DNA from: Azoarcus_F sp048158365
Lineage (GTDB): Bacteria; Pseudomonadota; Gammaproteobacteria; Burkholderiales; Rhodocyclaceae
Strand: one strand, 5' to 3'
DNA length: 64,000 nucleotides
NCBI GenBank assembly: GCA_048158365.1
Contig: JBLLNL010000009.1
The notes under the pieces were generated by a model. That model had not been told where the DNA came from and made no database searches. It worked only from the letters and a program-made list of their open reading frames with translations. Positions 1 through 8,758 of the stretch are shown piece by piece. Both the position numbers and the translations under genes were made by a program. Position 1 is the first letter of the stretch. Each line of letters opens with the position of its first letter.

Positions 1-417
1 GACCTGGAGATCGAAACGCATCATCAGGAGTCGCACGCTGCGCCGCATGTCGTGGCCAAGGTCGGTGATGCGCTGCCGGCCTTCGGTATCGTGGTCGCGG
101 TGATGGGCGTCGTCAACGTGATGGGCTCGGTCGGTGAACCACCGGCGGTGCTGGGCAAGATGATCGGTGGCGCGCTGGTCGGCACCTTCCTCGGGATTCT
201 GCTCTCCTACGGTTTCGTGCAACCGCTCGCGGGGCAACTGGAGCAGCGGGTCGAACAGAGCGGCAAGATCTACCAGTGCATCAAGGCGGTGCTGCTGGCC
301 AGCATGAACGGCTATGCGCCGCAGGTCGCGGTGGAGTTCGGGCGCAAGGTGCTGTATGCGTCGGATCGCCCGACCTTCCTGGAACTCGAGGAAGACATCA
401 AGAGCCGCAAGGGGTGA
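1..417 (+). CDS. motA: Flagellar motor stator protein MotA (3' part; gene begins before the window)
   Basis: The frame is open from base 1 and ends at TGA 415-417, so only the C-terminal part of MotA is present. MotA forms the proton channel of the flagellar stator with MotB in the inner membrane. The visible part has the two closely spaced C-terminal membrane helices (DALPAFGIVVAVMGVVNVMG, then VGTFLGILLSYGFVQPLAG). It also has the conserved cytoplasmic tail (NGYAPQVAVEFGRKVLY, RPTFLELEE), which closely follows enteric MotA. MotB starts 3 bases after the stop, so the two are co-transcribed. Identification is firm; the N-terminus cannot be seen. Confidence 0.96.
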   Translation, partial: DLEIETHHQESHAAPHVVAKVGDALPAFGIVVAVMGVVNVMGSVGEPPAVLGKMIGGALVGTFLGILLSYGFVQPLAGQLEQRVEQSGKIYQCIKAVLLASMNGYAPQVAVEFGRKVLYASDRPTFLELEEDIKSRKG

Positions 418-420
418 GTC

Positions 421-1338
421 ATGAGCGACGATACCCAGCAACCGATCATCGTCAAACGCATCAGGAAAGTGGCCGGTGGCGGCCACGGTGGCGCGTGGAA
501 GATCGCGTACGCGGATTTCGTGACCGCGATGATGGCCTTCTTCCTGTTGATGTGGCTGCTCGGTTCGACCGCGCAAGGGGATCTGGAGGGGATCGCCGAC
601 CATTTCCAGAATCCGCTGAAGGTCTCGCTGCTCGGTGGCAGTGGAGCCGGTGACAGCTCCAGCGTGATCCCGGGCGGAGGCGAGGATCTGACCCGCTCGA
701 TAGGCCAGGTCAAGCGTGGCGATGTCGATGCGAACCGCAGGATCAATCTGGATGCCGCCCGTGCGCGGTATCCAGAACCCGGCGAGGGCGCCGATCCCGA
801 TGCGGAAATGCGTGAACGAGGCCGCCTGATCGATCTGAAGGGGCGGATCGAGGCGATCATCGAGGCCGATCCCGAGCTGCGCCCTTACCAGAACCAGATC
901 CTGATGGACATTACCAACGAGGGGCTTCGCATACAGCTCGTAGATGAGCAGAATCGCCCGATGTTCGCGACTGCGAGTGCCGAACTGCGACCCTACACCC
1001 GCGACCTGCTCAGGATGATCGGACGGGCCTTGAACGACGTGCCGAATCGCTTGAGCCTGTCGGGCCACACCGATGCGGCGCCCTTTGCCGGGGGCGAGCG
1101 GGGTTTTTCCAACTGGGAACTGTCCAGCAACCGGGCAAATGCATCGCGCCGCGAGATGATCGCCGGCGGACTGGAGCCGGGCAAGGTGGCCCGGGTCGTC
1201 GGGCTGGCCGAGACCATTCCGCAGGTCGCGGACGATCCGCTCGATCCCGCCAACAGACGGATCAGCATCATCGTGATGAACAGGCGTACCGACGAGGCGC
1301 TGCGCTCCGGCCCGTCGCCGTCGGGGGTGTCGGAATGA
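421..1338 (+). CDS. motB: Flagellar motor stator protein MotB
   Basis: 305 aa, the usual MotB length. The N-terminus has the family pattern GGGHGGAWKIAYADFVTAMM followed by one membrane helix (about residues 28-50). The proton-carrying aspartate is Asp32. Residues about 165-285 form the OmpA/MotB peptidoglycan-binding domain (LSLSGHTDAAP, NWELSSNRA, NRRISIIV). It anchors the MotA channel to the cell wall. The ATG lies 3 bases after the motA stop and the 3' end overlaps the next gene by 4 bases, pointing to one translationally coupled mot-che operon. Confidence 0.96.
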   Translation: MSDDTQQPIIVKRIRKVAGGGHGGAWKIAYADFVTAMMAFFLLMWLLGSTAQGDLEGIADHFQNPLKVSLLGGSGAGDSSSVIPGGGEDLTRSIGQVKRGDVDANRRINLDAARARYPEPGEGADPDAEMRERGRLIDLKGRIEAIIEADPELRPYQNQILMDITNEGLRIQLVDEQNRPMFATASAELRPYTRDLLRMIGRALNDVPNRLSLSGHTDAAPFAGGERGFSNWELSSNRANASRREMIAGGLEPGKVARVVGLAETIPQVADDPLDPANRRISIIVMNRRTDEALRSGPSPSGVSE

Positions 1339-2636
1339 TCGACCTGGCCCAGTTCCACGAGATGTTCTTCGACGAATGCGAGGAATCGCTAGAGAACGCC
1401 CGAAACGTGCTGCTGGACTACGGTGCCGACGGGATGCCGAACGCGTTGCAGCAATTGCAGCGCTGCGTACACTCGATCAAGGGGGGTGCGAAGACCTTCG
1501 GCTTCGACCAGGTCGCCGAGCTTGCGGCTTCGCTCGAGCAGGTGTTGGAGCGGGTCGCCGGCGCCACCGGCACTGCCGATCCCGATCTGATGGCCCTTTG
1601 CCGCTCCGCGTTCTCCGTGCTGCGTGCGTCGCTGGTCGCGTTGCGCAGGGGTCAGCCGCTGGCCGAGGACGAGATAGCGCGCATGCGCGTCGAACTCGAC
1701 CGGATCGGTACGCCCCTGCCCCGCGGTGACGGCGGTCGGCCGGTCGTTTGCATCGAGCACACGATCCGTCGCAATCACGTGGTTTTTCGGCCGGCCCGCA
1801 GTCTGATCAGCGCCGCTCTGGTCATGGACGACATGCTCCAGGCCCTGGGCGAACTCGGACAGGTGGTGGTGCGCAGGCGGCCTGCGTCCGACATGGGTGA
1901 CGGCGTCTGGCAGCTCGACATCGCATCGCATCATCCGGTGACGGCCTTGCGCGAGATCCTGGGCCGGGTCGCCGACCCCGAGACACTGCAGATTCGATCG
2001 GACGATCCGGAACCGTTTGCGGAAGCGGACGAGGGCCGGATCCCGTCGGCGTCGCCCCGCGTCGAGCGCGCGATCGATCCGCCTCCGCTACGTTCACCCG
2101 CTGCCGGTCCTGCCGAGCGACGGACGGCGGCGCGCGAAGCGTGGCCTCGGGATGCCGACCGGACGGCGTCGGATACCTGCGGGCCGCAGGATCACCTGGT
2201 TTTCGTCGTGGGCGGGCAGCGTTTTGCGGTGCGTGCCGAATGCATCGCGTCGGTCCGCGCGTGCGGTGAGGTCCAGCGTATGGCCGGATTGCCGGATGGG
2301 GTGAAGGGCCTGGCGGTTCTCGACGGTCGATTCGCACCGGTGATCGACTTGCGCAGATGGCTGCGCCCCGTGGTCGAGGGGGCGGCGCGATTCGTGCCGC
2401 AGTTGGTCCTGAACCACGAGTCCGGCCCGGTCAGCCTGCTGGTCGACGAGGTCGAGGACGTCGTCGCGATCGACGTGGCGGACATCCAGCGGCCCCACAC
2501 GCTGCTCAGTGCGCATGACGGGCTGGCGCCGGTCGGCTTGCTGATGCGGCAGCACGGTCTGCTGCCGATCGTCGATCTGGTGGCGCTGGTCGAGGCCGTT
2601 GGCGTCGGTCGACCGCTGCCGGCAGCCGTGAGATGA
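1335..2636 (+). CDS. Hpt - P2-like - CheW fusion protein (CheA-like without kinase domain)
   Basis: 433 aa. Residues about 1-130 are a histidine phosphotransfer (P1) domain with CVHSIKGGAKTFGF and phospho-acceptor His46. Residues about 135-215 resemble the P2-like segment found between P1 and P3 in many CheA proteins (VVFRP...LGELGQVVVRR). Residues about 283-425 are a CheW/P5 domain (FVVGGQRFAVRAECIASV, VKGLAVLDGRFAPVIDLR). No dimerisation or ATPase domain is present, so this is P1-P2-P5 with P3-P4 absent. It overlaps motB by 4 bases and the receptor gene by 4 bases. Inferred role: couples receptors to the downstream CheA, which lacks exactly the P5 domain, and may act as an extra phosphotransfer station. 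The architecture is well supported; the function is inferred. Confidence 0.82.
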   Translation: MIDLAQFHEMFFDECEESLENARNVLLDYGADGMPNALQQLQRCVHSIKGGAKTFGFDQVAELAASLEQVLERVAGATGTADPDLMALCRSAFSVLRASLVALRRGQPLAEDEIARMRVELDRIGTPLPRGDGGRPVVCIEHTIRRNHVVFRPARSLISAALVMDDMLQALGELGQVVVRRRPASDMGDGVWQLDIASHHPVTALREILGRVADPETLQIRSDDPEPFAEADEGRIPSASPRVERAIDPPPLRSPAAGPAERRTAAREAWPRDADRTASDTCGPQDHLVFVVGGQRFAVRAECIASVRACGEVQRMAGLPDGVKGLAVLDGRFAPVIDLRRWLRPVVEGAARFVPQLVLNHESGPVSLLVDEVEDVVAIDVADIQRPHTLLSAHDGLAPVGLLMRQHGLLPIVDLVALVEAVGVGRPLPAAVR

Positions 2637-4480
2637 ACATGAGCGCGCATCGTGCAACCGATTATGGCCGGATCGATCTGCCGTTGCGCGCGCAACTGAT
2701 CGTAGCGCTGGATGCCGAGGGCCGGATCGAATCGATCAGCGATGATTTCGCACGGGTGCAGGGGTGTGGCCGCGACGATCTCACCGGCGAGTACTTCGAG
2801 GCGCTCGCCCACCCCGATACCCCGACAGACCTGTTCCAGGACATGCTGCATGACTTGCGCACAGGGCGTCCGTGGTCCGGCGTGGTGCGCAACCGCACCC
2901 GCGACGGTGCGGACTACTGGGCCCGGCTGACGGTTGTGCCGGCACGGATGCCGGGCAGGGGCGTGGCTTTCGTCGCGACGCTGCAGCGTGCGCTCAGCCA
3001 TCAGATCGAGCGCGCGCGCGCGGCCTTCCAGCGGATCGACGCGTCGCCTTCCTCCGCCCGGTTCGTGCGCGGGCAGATCGTCTCGCCGAGCCTGCCGGGG
3101 CGTTTCGGGCGCTGGATGGGTGATTTGTCGCTTCGTGCCCGTCTCGCGTTCGCCGTGGGCTTTGCATTGCTGGCGGCCATGCTGGCGATCATGGTCGTGG
3201 CCGGATGGCCGATGCCTGACAGCGGATCCGGTTTCGAGTTCGGGGTCGCCGCGATCGGGTTGTCGGCGTTCAGCGTGCTGTTCGCAGGCTGGATCGTATG
3301 GCGGGCCGAGCGCCGCGTCGCCGATGGCGTGCGGCAGGCGGGCGGCATCATCGCTCGCATCGCCGAGGGCGATTTCGATGTACCGATAGCCTGCGACCGT
3401 GACGACGACGTCGGGCGCCTGATGCAGCAATTGCAGATGTTGCAGATACGGCTCGGCGTCGCGTCGCAGCAGCGCGATGGCGCGGGTCCGCTCGGCGCCG
3501 ATCCTCTGCCGCGTGCCGCCTCGCCGCTGATCGACGCTAATCCGGAACCCGATGCTGAATTCGCCGAGGTCGTCGAACTCGCGGTCAGGATCGCCGCCGA
3601 CGAGCAGGCCCGGCTCGCGGGCAGTGAAACGCTGCTGGCGAACGTCGACAACCTGCGCAGCCGTGCGGCGCAATTGCATGCTGAGGGCGGTTTTCCCGTC
3701 GATGCGCTGAACGCGCTCAGGGAATATGTGGTGACGGCGAACACGAACGCGCCGGGCGGTTCGGTCGGGGCCGGTTCCGGTGACTCCGCCATGCTTGCAC
3801 GGCTGGAAGCGCTGATGTTCGAAGCGCGGCTGTTGATGCTCAACCTGGCACTGGCAGGCGGGAGAGTGGATGCAGGCGCGGCAAGCGCGCTAAGTCGATC
3901 GGTCGTCGATGCACGCACGCTGGCCCGGGATCTCCGGGACCTATACGAAGGCCTTCGACGCACGACGGGCGACACGGGCGATACGGGCGTAACGGACGGG
4001 TCGGATCGTGCCTGGCGTGATGGCCTGCGGCAGCGCGTGTTGGCGCTGGAAGCCGCCTGTGCTTCGGTAGACGCTGGCCAGGAGGACGGGTCCGGGCAGG
4101 GGCTTGTCGATGTCGTCGAGGGCCTTCAGCGGCTGCACGAGGCGGTTCGCAGCGACCTGGACCGCAGCGCGAGCATCGCTCGGGATGCATTGCACCTGAC
4201 GCGGCTGGCCACCGATCGGCGCGACTACCGGGCGAACAGGGAGCTTCCGCTGCGTCAGACGGCGCCGGACCGCGGACAGGCGCCGCTCGTCATGCGCGAC
4301 GCTCTGGATCGCCGAGACGAGGAGGGTCCGGACCTGGGGTCGGACGCATGTCCATCCGCGAATGTGTCGCAGCTGCGTCCGGTACGTCATGGCGTCGCGT
4401 CGCCGGTTCCGCGGGTGCGCCGCGCCGCGGCGGGCGTGGACTCGTCGCTCGCGGATGAGTGGAGTGCGTTCCGCGAGTGA
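2633..4480 (+). CDS. Aer-like PAS-HAMP chemoreceptor with degenerate signalling domain
   Basis: 615 aa. Residues about 20-120 are an Aer-type PAS domain (IVALDAEGRIESISDDFARV, ALAHPDTPTDLFQDM, GRPWSGVVRNRTRDG). Two membrane helices lie at about 168-188 and 200-222, followed by a HAMP domain (RIAEGDFDVPIACDRDDDVGRL). The C-terminal half has predicted helical stretches, but the MCP hairpin tip, normally QTNLLALNAAIEAARAGE-like, reads FEARLLMLNLALAGGRVDAG, so only a trace of the motif survives. The last residues include EWSAF, which fits the xWxxF CheR-tether pattern. It probably senses redox or energy through a PAS-bound cofactor. ATGA overlap with the upstream gene suggests translational coupling. 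Assignment as a receptor is good; whether it still forms kinase arrays is doubtful. Confidence 0.78.
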   Translation: MNMSAHRATDYGRIDLPLRAQLIVALDAEGRIESISDDFARVQGCGRDDLTGEYFEALAHPDTPTDLFQDMLHDLRTGRPWSGVVRNRTRDGADYWARLTVVPARMPGRGVAFVATLQRALSHQIERARAAFQRIDASPSSARFVRGQIVSPSLPGRFGRWMGDLSLRARLAFAVGFALLAAMLAIMVVAGWPMPDSGSGFEFGVAAIGLSAFSVLFAGWIVWRAERRVADGVRQAGGIIARIAEGDFDVPIACDRDDDVGRLMQQLQMLQIRLGVASQQRDGAGPLGADPLPRAASPLIDANPEPDAEFAEVVELAVRIAADEQARLAGSETLLANVDNLRSRAAQLHAEGGFPVDALNALREYVVTANTNAPGGSVGAGSGDSAMLARLEALMFEARLLMLNLALAGGRVDAGAASALSRSVVDARTLARDLRDLYEGLRRTTGDTGDTGVTDGSDRAWRDGLRQRVLALEAACASVDAGQEDGSGQGLVDVVEGLQRLHEAVRSDLDRSASIARDALHLTRLATDRRDYRANRELPLRQTAPDRGQAPLVMRDALDRRDEEGPDLGSDACPSANVSQLRPVRHGVASPVPRVRRAAAGVDSSLADEWSAFRE

Positions 4481-4612
4481 AACGGCGTCATCGGTCGGCG
4501 CCGATGCCAACGTGGCAAAATTCGACGCCGAGGTACTGGGAGACACGCTGCCGCCCTTGCCGGTCGGGTGCCAGTGAATCCGAATCGGCCGTCAGGCGAC
4601 ATGGAGACGAGG

Positions 4613-5002
4613 ATGTCCGACCCCAACATGCAATTTCTCGTAGTGGACGATTTTTCGACGATGCGTCGTATCGTTCGCAATCTGCTGAAGGAACTGGGGT
4701 TCACGAATGTGGACGAGGCCGAGGACGGCGCGGTCGCACTGCAGAAGCTGGAGGCTGGCGGGTTCGACTTCGTCGTGACCGACTGGGACATGCCCAACAT
4801 GGACGGACTGGCGTTGCTCGAGCACATTCGCCAGTCTCACCGCTTGCGTCAGCTGCCGGTGCTGATGATCACCGCCGAGGCGAAGAAGGAGAACATCATC
4901 GCTGCCGCCCAGGCCGGCGCGAGCGGCTACATCGTGAAGCCCTTCACGTCGGCCACCCTGGCCGAGAAGCTGCAGATGATCTTCGACAAACGGGGCAAAT
5001 GA
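4613..5002 (+). CDS. cheY: Chemotaxis response regulator CheY
   Basis: 129 aa single receiver domain, the same length as E. coli CheY. Acidic residues Asp12/Asp13, phospho-acceptor Asp57 (VVTDWDMPNMDG), the T/S switch region (MITAEAKKEN) and Lys109 (YIVKPF) are all present. Phospho-CheY binds the flagellar switch. I chose ATG 4613 because GGAGACGAGG lies just upstream and the protein then starts like other CheYs; a GTG at 4568 would add 15 unconserved residues. It is followed by cheZ in the same operon. Confidence 0.95.
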   Translation: MSDPNMQFLVVDDFSTMRRIVRNLLKELGFTNVDEAEDGAVALQKLEAGGFDFVVTDWDMPNMDGLALLEHIRQSHRLRQLPVLMITAEAKKENIIAAAQAGASGYIVKPFTSATLAEKLQMIFDKRGK

Positions 5003-5051
5003 TGTGCCACAGCGACAGTGGATGTCGACATCGAGCGGGAGCGTGAGGACG

Positions 5052-5930
5052 ATGAAGAAACAGAAACAAGAGGATCTGGTCGATTCGGAGGATCTGCAGG
5101 CCCTGTTCGATTCGATCGCGTCGGGAGACCAGAGGCCGGGGCTGGAAATGGTGATCAGTCCGGTCACGGACGATGACGACGACGCGTTGCAGGCGCTTTT
5201 CGACCAGGTCGCTGCCGGCTTCGATGCGGACGTCGCGGCGGGGGACCGGGCCGGGTCGAACGCCGCGGCCAGAGCCGTTTCGACGCCCGGATCGGCGTCG
5301 TTCGACGTCGTGCGCGCCGCGTCGGCCGAGCAATCCGTCTTCAACCGGATCGGCGTGATGACGCGGCAGGTGCATGACACGCTGCGCGCGCTCGGCGACG
5401 ACGACGCGCTCAAGGTTGCGGTCGACGCAATTCCGGACGTGCGCCAGCGGCTCACCCAGATCGCGCAGATGACGGAGCAGGCCGCCAGCCGCGTGCTCAA
5501 CGCGACCGACATCGCCCGGCCGCTGCAGGACCGGATGCTGGTCGGTGCCGAGGACCTGCAGGCCCGCTGGGACAGGCTGTTCTCGAATCAGATGTCGGTC
5601 GAGGACTTCAAGACGCTGGCGGCCGAAACGCGCAGCTTCCTGGGCGATGTGAAGAGCGGCAGCCATGCGACCAATGCGCAGCTGATCGAAATCGTGATGG
5701 CACAGGATTTCCAGGACGTGACCGGCCAGGTCATGAAGACGGTGCTCGATCTGGCACAAAGGCTGGAGACCGACTTACTGCAGTTGCTGATCGAGGTCAC
5801 GCCTCCGGAGCGGCGCAGTGCGAGGGCGGAAGGCTTCATTAACGGACCGGCCATCCACGCTGGCGACCGGGATGGTGTGGTGAGATCGCAGGAGCAGGTC
5901 GACGACCTGCTCGACAGCCTCGGATTCTGA
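5052..5930 (+). CDS. cheZ: CheY phosphatase CheZ
   Basis: 292 aa from ATG 5052, which is preceded by GTGAGGAC; a GTG at 5004 in the same frame is possible. The long-helix core carries the catalytic segment VMAQDFQDVTGQVM, with the Asp and Gln that orient water to hydrolyse CheY phosphate. The extreme C-terminus (QVDDLLDSLGF) is the CheY-tethering peptide. The N-terminal 80 residues are acidic and contain a repeated LQALFDS/LQALFDQ element, perhaps a second binding peptide. It sits directly after cheY in the operon. Confidence 0.92.
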   Translation: MKKQKQEDLVDSEDLQALFDSIASGDQRPGLEMVISPVTDDDDDALQALFDQVAAGFDADVAAGDRAGSNAAARAVSTPGSASFDVVRAASAEQSVFNRIGVMTRQVHDTLRALGDDDALKVAVDAIPDVRQRLTQIAQMTEQAASRVLNATDIARPLQDRMLVGAEDLQARWDRLFSNQMSVEDFKTLAAETRSFLGDVKSGSHATNAQLIEIVMAQDFQDVTGQVMKTVLDLAQRLETDLLQLLIEVTPPERRSARAEGFINGPAIHAGDRDGVVRSQEQVDDLLDSLGF

Positions 5931-6020
5931 GAGTAGGACCGCCGTGTCGCGCGAGATGCTCCGACCTTGGTGGGTTCGAGCGGGTGAACCGACCGACCTC
6001 TGCGATGACGCGAGGCGCGC

Positions 6021-7517
6021 ATGAATGATTCGGGCGGCATGGACGACCTGCTACAGGACTTTCTGACCGAGGCCGGGGATATGCTGTCGGTCGTCGACAA
6101 CAAGCTTGTCGATCTCGAACGCTCGCCCGACGACAAGAGTCTGCTGAACGAAATCTTCAGGGGGTTTCACACCATCAAGGGCGGGGCCGCCTTTCTGAAT
6201 GCGGCCGAGTTGGTGACGCTGTGCCACCTGACCGAGGACCTCTTCGACAAGTTGCGCGATGGCGAAATGGTGCTGACGTCCGAACTCATGGACGTGATCA
6301 TGGCGGCGACCGCCGCGATGCGTGACATGTTCGACCTCTTGGAGCGCGGCGCCCAGCCCCGCGCGGCCGAACCCGCCCTGATCGCGCGGTTGAAGCAGGC
6401 GATCCAAGGTGAGCCGATGGCGGACCGGCCCGGTCGGCGTGACGACGCGTCGTCCGCCGCGTCCGTGGTCGATTCCGCGTCCGGACCCGCCGATGGTGCA
6501 CCGTCCGACGGCCCGGACTGGGTAAGGCTTCACCAGGCCGTGACCGGTGCCGGGCACCCGCCCGGCAAGGCTGCGCCGCACACCGAAACCAAGGTGCAGG
6601 CCAGGAAGACTCCGGAGCAGATCATCGAGCGTGCGCTCGGCCGTCGCGCGAGTGACAGGCCAGGTGCGATATCGGTTCCTGTCGGCCGCCGGGAGGGCGA
6701 GCGGCAGCGCGATACGTCGATTCGGGTCGATACTGCGCGGCTCGACCAGGTGCTGTACCTGACGGGCGAGATCGGTCTGATCAGGAACCGCCTCGACGCC
6801 ATGCGCCGCGACATCCTCGGCGGTCGCAACGACAGCGAGACGCTGCACGCGCTGGATCTTGCGGTGACCCGGCTGGACCTGCTGGTGTCGGATCTGCGGA
6901 ACGCGGTGATGAAGACCCGCATGCAGCCGATTGGCTGGTTGTTCCAGAAATATCCGCGCATCGCACGCGACCTCGCGCGCAACCTCGGCAAGGATGTCGA
7001 ACTGGTACTGAAGGGCGAGGACATCGAGATCGACAAGACCATGATCGAGAACCTCGGGGATCCGATCATCCACCTGATCCGCAACGCAGTGGACCACGGC
7101 ATCGAGGATCCGGCCGATCGCATCGCCGGCGGCAAGCGGGCCACCTCCGTCATCCGGCTCGAGGCGCAGCAGGACGGCGATCACATCGTCATCGCGGTGG
7201 CCGACGACGGGCGTGGCATGAATGCGGAGCGCTTGCGCGCGAAGGCCTTAGAAAAAGGTCTGATCAGCGACGAAGCGGCCGACGCGATGGACGAGCGCCA
7301 GAGCTACAATCTGGTGTTCCTGCCCGGCCTCTCGACGGCGCAACAGGTGTCGGACGTGTCCGGACGCGGCGTCGGCATGGATGTGGTACGGACCAATATC
7401 CGCAAGCTCAACGGCACGATCGAGATCCGATCCCGGCCGGACAAGGGCACCACCTTCGTGATCCGTCTGCCGCTGACGCTTGCGCCTGTGCCGGTGAACT
7501 CGACAAGCGCGGCATGA
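6021..7517 (+). CDS. cheA: Chemotaxis histidine kinase CheA lacking the P5 (CheW-like) domain
   Basis: 498 aa. P1 Hpt domain with phospho-acceptor His50 (GFHTIKGGAAF); a poorly conserved linker (about 130-235); P3 dimerisation helices (about 237-300); and P4 ATPase with N box HLIRNAVDHGIE, G1 DDGRGM and G2 SGRGVGMDVV. The protein ends 15 residues after the P4 hallmark VIRLPLTLA. Normal CheA continues there into about 140 residues of P5, which is what docks CheW and receptors. No P5-like sequence follows in any frame; the next DNA is the opposite-strand transaldolase gene. The missing domain is present in the Hpt-CheW protein at 1335-2636. Kinase assignment is firm. Confidence 0.9.
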   Translation: MNDSGGMDDLLQDFLTEAGDMLSVVDNKLVDLERSPDDKSLLNEIFRGFHTIKGGAAFLNAAELVTLCHLTEDLFDKLRDGEMVLTSELMDVIMAATAAMRDMFDLLERGAQPRAAEPALIARLKQAIQGEPMADRPGRRDDASSAASVVDSASGPADGAPSDGPDWVRLHQAVTGAGHPPGKAAPHTETKVQARKTPEQIIERALGRRASDRPGAISVPVGRREGERQRDTSIRVDTARLDQVLYLTGEIGLIRNRLDAMRRDILGGRNDSETLHALDLAVTRLDLLVSDLRNAVMKTRMQPIGWLFQKYPRIARDLARNLGKDVELVLKGEDIEIDKTMIENLGDPIIHLIRNAVDHGIEDPADRIAGGKRATSVIRLEAQQDGDHIVIAVADDGRGMNAERLRAKALEKGLISDEAADAMDERQSYNLVFLPGLSTAQQVSDVSGRGVGMDVVRTNIRKLNGTIEIRSRPDKGTTFVIRLPLTLAPVPVNSTSAA

Positions 7518-7577
7518 CCCGGCGCGAGCTGATCGGCGAGGCCTCCCTGCGCCGACCGCCCGAGCCGAGCGTCTGGG

Positions 7578-8654
7578 TCAGGCGGTCAGTTCGAGCAAAG
7601 CCGAGAAGGCCTGCTCGAACTGCGCGAGGCCCTCGTGCTGCAGCCGTTCGCCGGCCGCGTCCATGTCGATACCGGCGGCCGCGAGTGCGTCGAACTGGGC
7701 CCGTGCCGCATCGACGTCCCGGCCCAGCGCCTCGCTCACCCTGCCATGGTCGCGCAGCGCCGCCAGCGTCGCGTCGGGCAGCGTATTGACCGTTTCCGCG
7801 CCGATCAGCGGCTCGACGTAGAGCAGGTCGCTGTAGGCGGGGTTCTTGGTGCCGGTGCTCGCCCACAGCATGTACTGGGGCCGTGCGCCGGCGGACTTCA
7901 GCGCGGCGAAGGCGGGCCCGTGAAAGCGTGCTTCATAGCACTGGTAGGCCAGTTTCGCCATCGCCACCGCGCTCTTGCCGCGCAAGGCGAGCGCATCGCC
8001 GCCGCAGGACGCGAGTTCGGCGTCGACGAGCGTGTCGACCCGGCTCAGGAACAGGCTGGCCACCGACATAACGCGCGACAGGTCGCCACCAATGTCCGCC
8101 AGGCGCGCGAGTCCCTTCAGGTAGGCCTCGGCGACCGCATCCACATGTGCCAGCGAGAACATCAGCGTGACGTTGACGCTGACGCCCTGGCCGATGAGTT
8201 CGGCGATCGCGTCCAACCCGGCAGGGGTGGCCGGTACCTTGATCAGCAGATTGTCGCGGTCCACGGTCTGCCTGAGCCGCAACCCGGCGGCCACCGTCGC
8301 AGCCGTATCGTGCGCCAGCGCCGGCGACACCTCCAGGCTGACGTAGCCGGCATTGCCGTGGCTGCCGTCGTAGCGAGGACGGAGCAGGTCGCACGCCCGC
8401 TGAACATCCGGGATCACCAGCGCCTCGTAGCGCTGTTCGGCATCCATGCTGCGGCGCTTCAGTTCGGCGAGATCGTCCTCGTAATAGCGTCCGTCCGCGA
8501 TGGCCTTGTGAAAGATCGACGGATTCGTGGTGACACCGGCGATGCCGTCCTCGGCGATCATGCGGGCGAGATGCCCGTCGTTGAGCAGCGTGCGTGAAAG
8601 GTTGTCGAGCCAGAGTTGCTGACCCGCATCGCGGGCCTGTAGGAGCGGATTCAT
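7578..8654 (-). CDS. tal: Transaldolase (long Tal form)
   Basis: 358 aa from ATG 8654. Transaldolase moves a dihydroxyacetone unit between sugar phosphates in the non-oxidative pentose phosphate pathway. Family features: GVTTNPSIFHKAI near the N-terminus; NLLIKVPATPAGLDAIAELI containing the Schiff-base lysine; VNVTLMFSLAHVDAVAEAYL; and LWASTGTKNPAYSDLLYVEPLIG. Length fits the bacterial long-form (TalB-like type 2) enzymes. In-frame ATGs at 8675 and 8693 would add 7 or 13 residues, and none of the starts has a strong ribosome site. It is convergent with cheA, 60 bases away. Confidence 0.93.
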   Translation of the reverse strand: MNPLLQARDAGQQLWLDNLSRTLLNDGHLARMIAEDGIAGVTTNPSIFHKAIADGRYYEDDLAELKRRSMDAEQRYEALVIPDVQRACDLLRPRYDGSHGNAGYVSLEVSPALAHDTAATVAAGLRLRQTVDRDNLLIKVPATPAGLDAIAELIGQGVSVNVTLMFSLAHVDAVAEAYLKGLARLADIGGDLSRVMSVASLFLSRVDTLVDAELASCGGDALALRGKSAVAMAKLAYQCYEARFHGPAFAALKSAGARPQYMLWASTGTKNPAYSDLLYVEPLIGAETVNTLPDATLAALRDHGRVSEALGRDVDAARAQFDALAAAGIDMDAAGERLQHEGLAQFEQAFSALLELTA

Positions 8655-8758
8655 CGTCTGTAGGCCGATTGGCATGTTCGTGAAGCCAGTCATTGTGCAT
8701 GGATTCGGTGAAGATCGAAAGCGCGCCTGTCGGGCCCGCGGTCGGGCCGACGCATCGA

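Noticed and set aside
4455..4577. 40-codon frame (ATG 4455) between the receptor gene and cheY
   Set aside because: Plausible codon use but no ribosome site and no recognisable sequence; could also be a frameshifted tail of the receptor. Not strong enough to call.
7518..7577. Hidden P5 domain of CheA in another frame after a frameshift
   Set aside because: Only 60 bases separate cheA from the opposite-strand tal gene, and none of the frames resembles a CheW domain.
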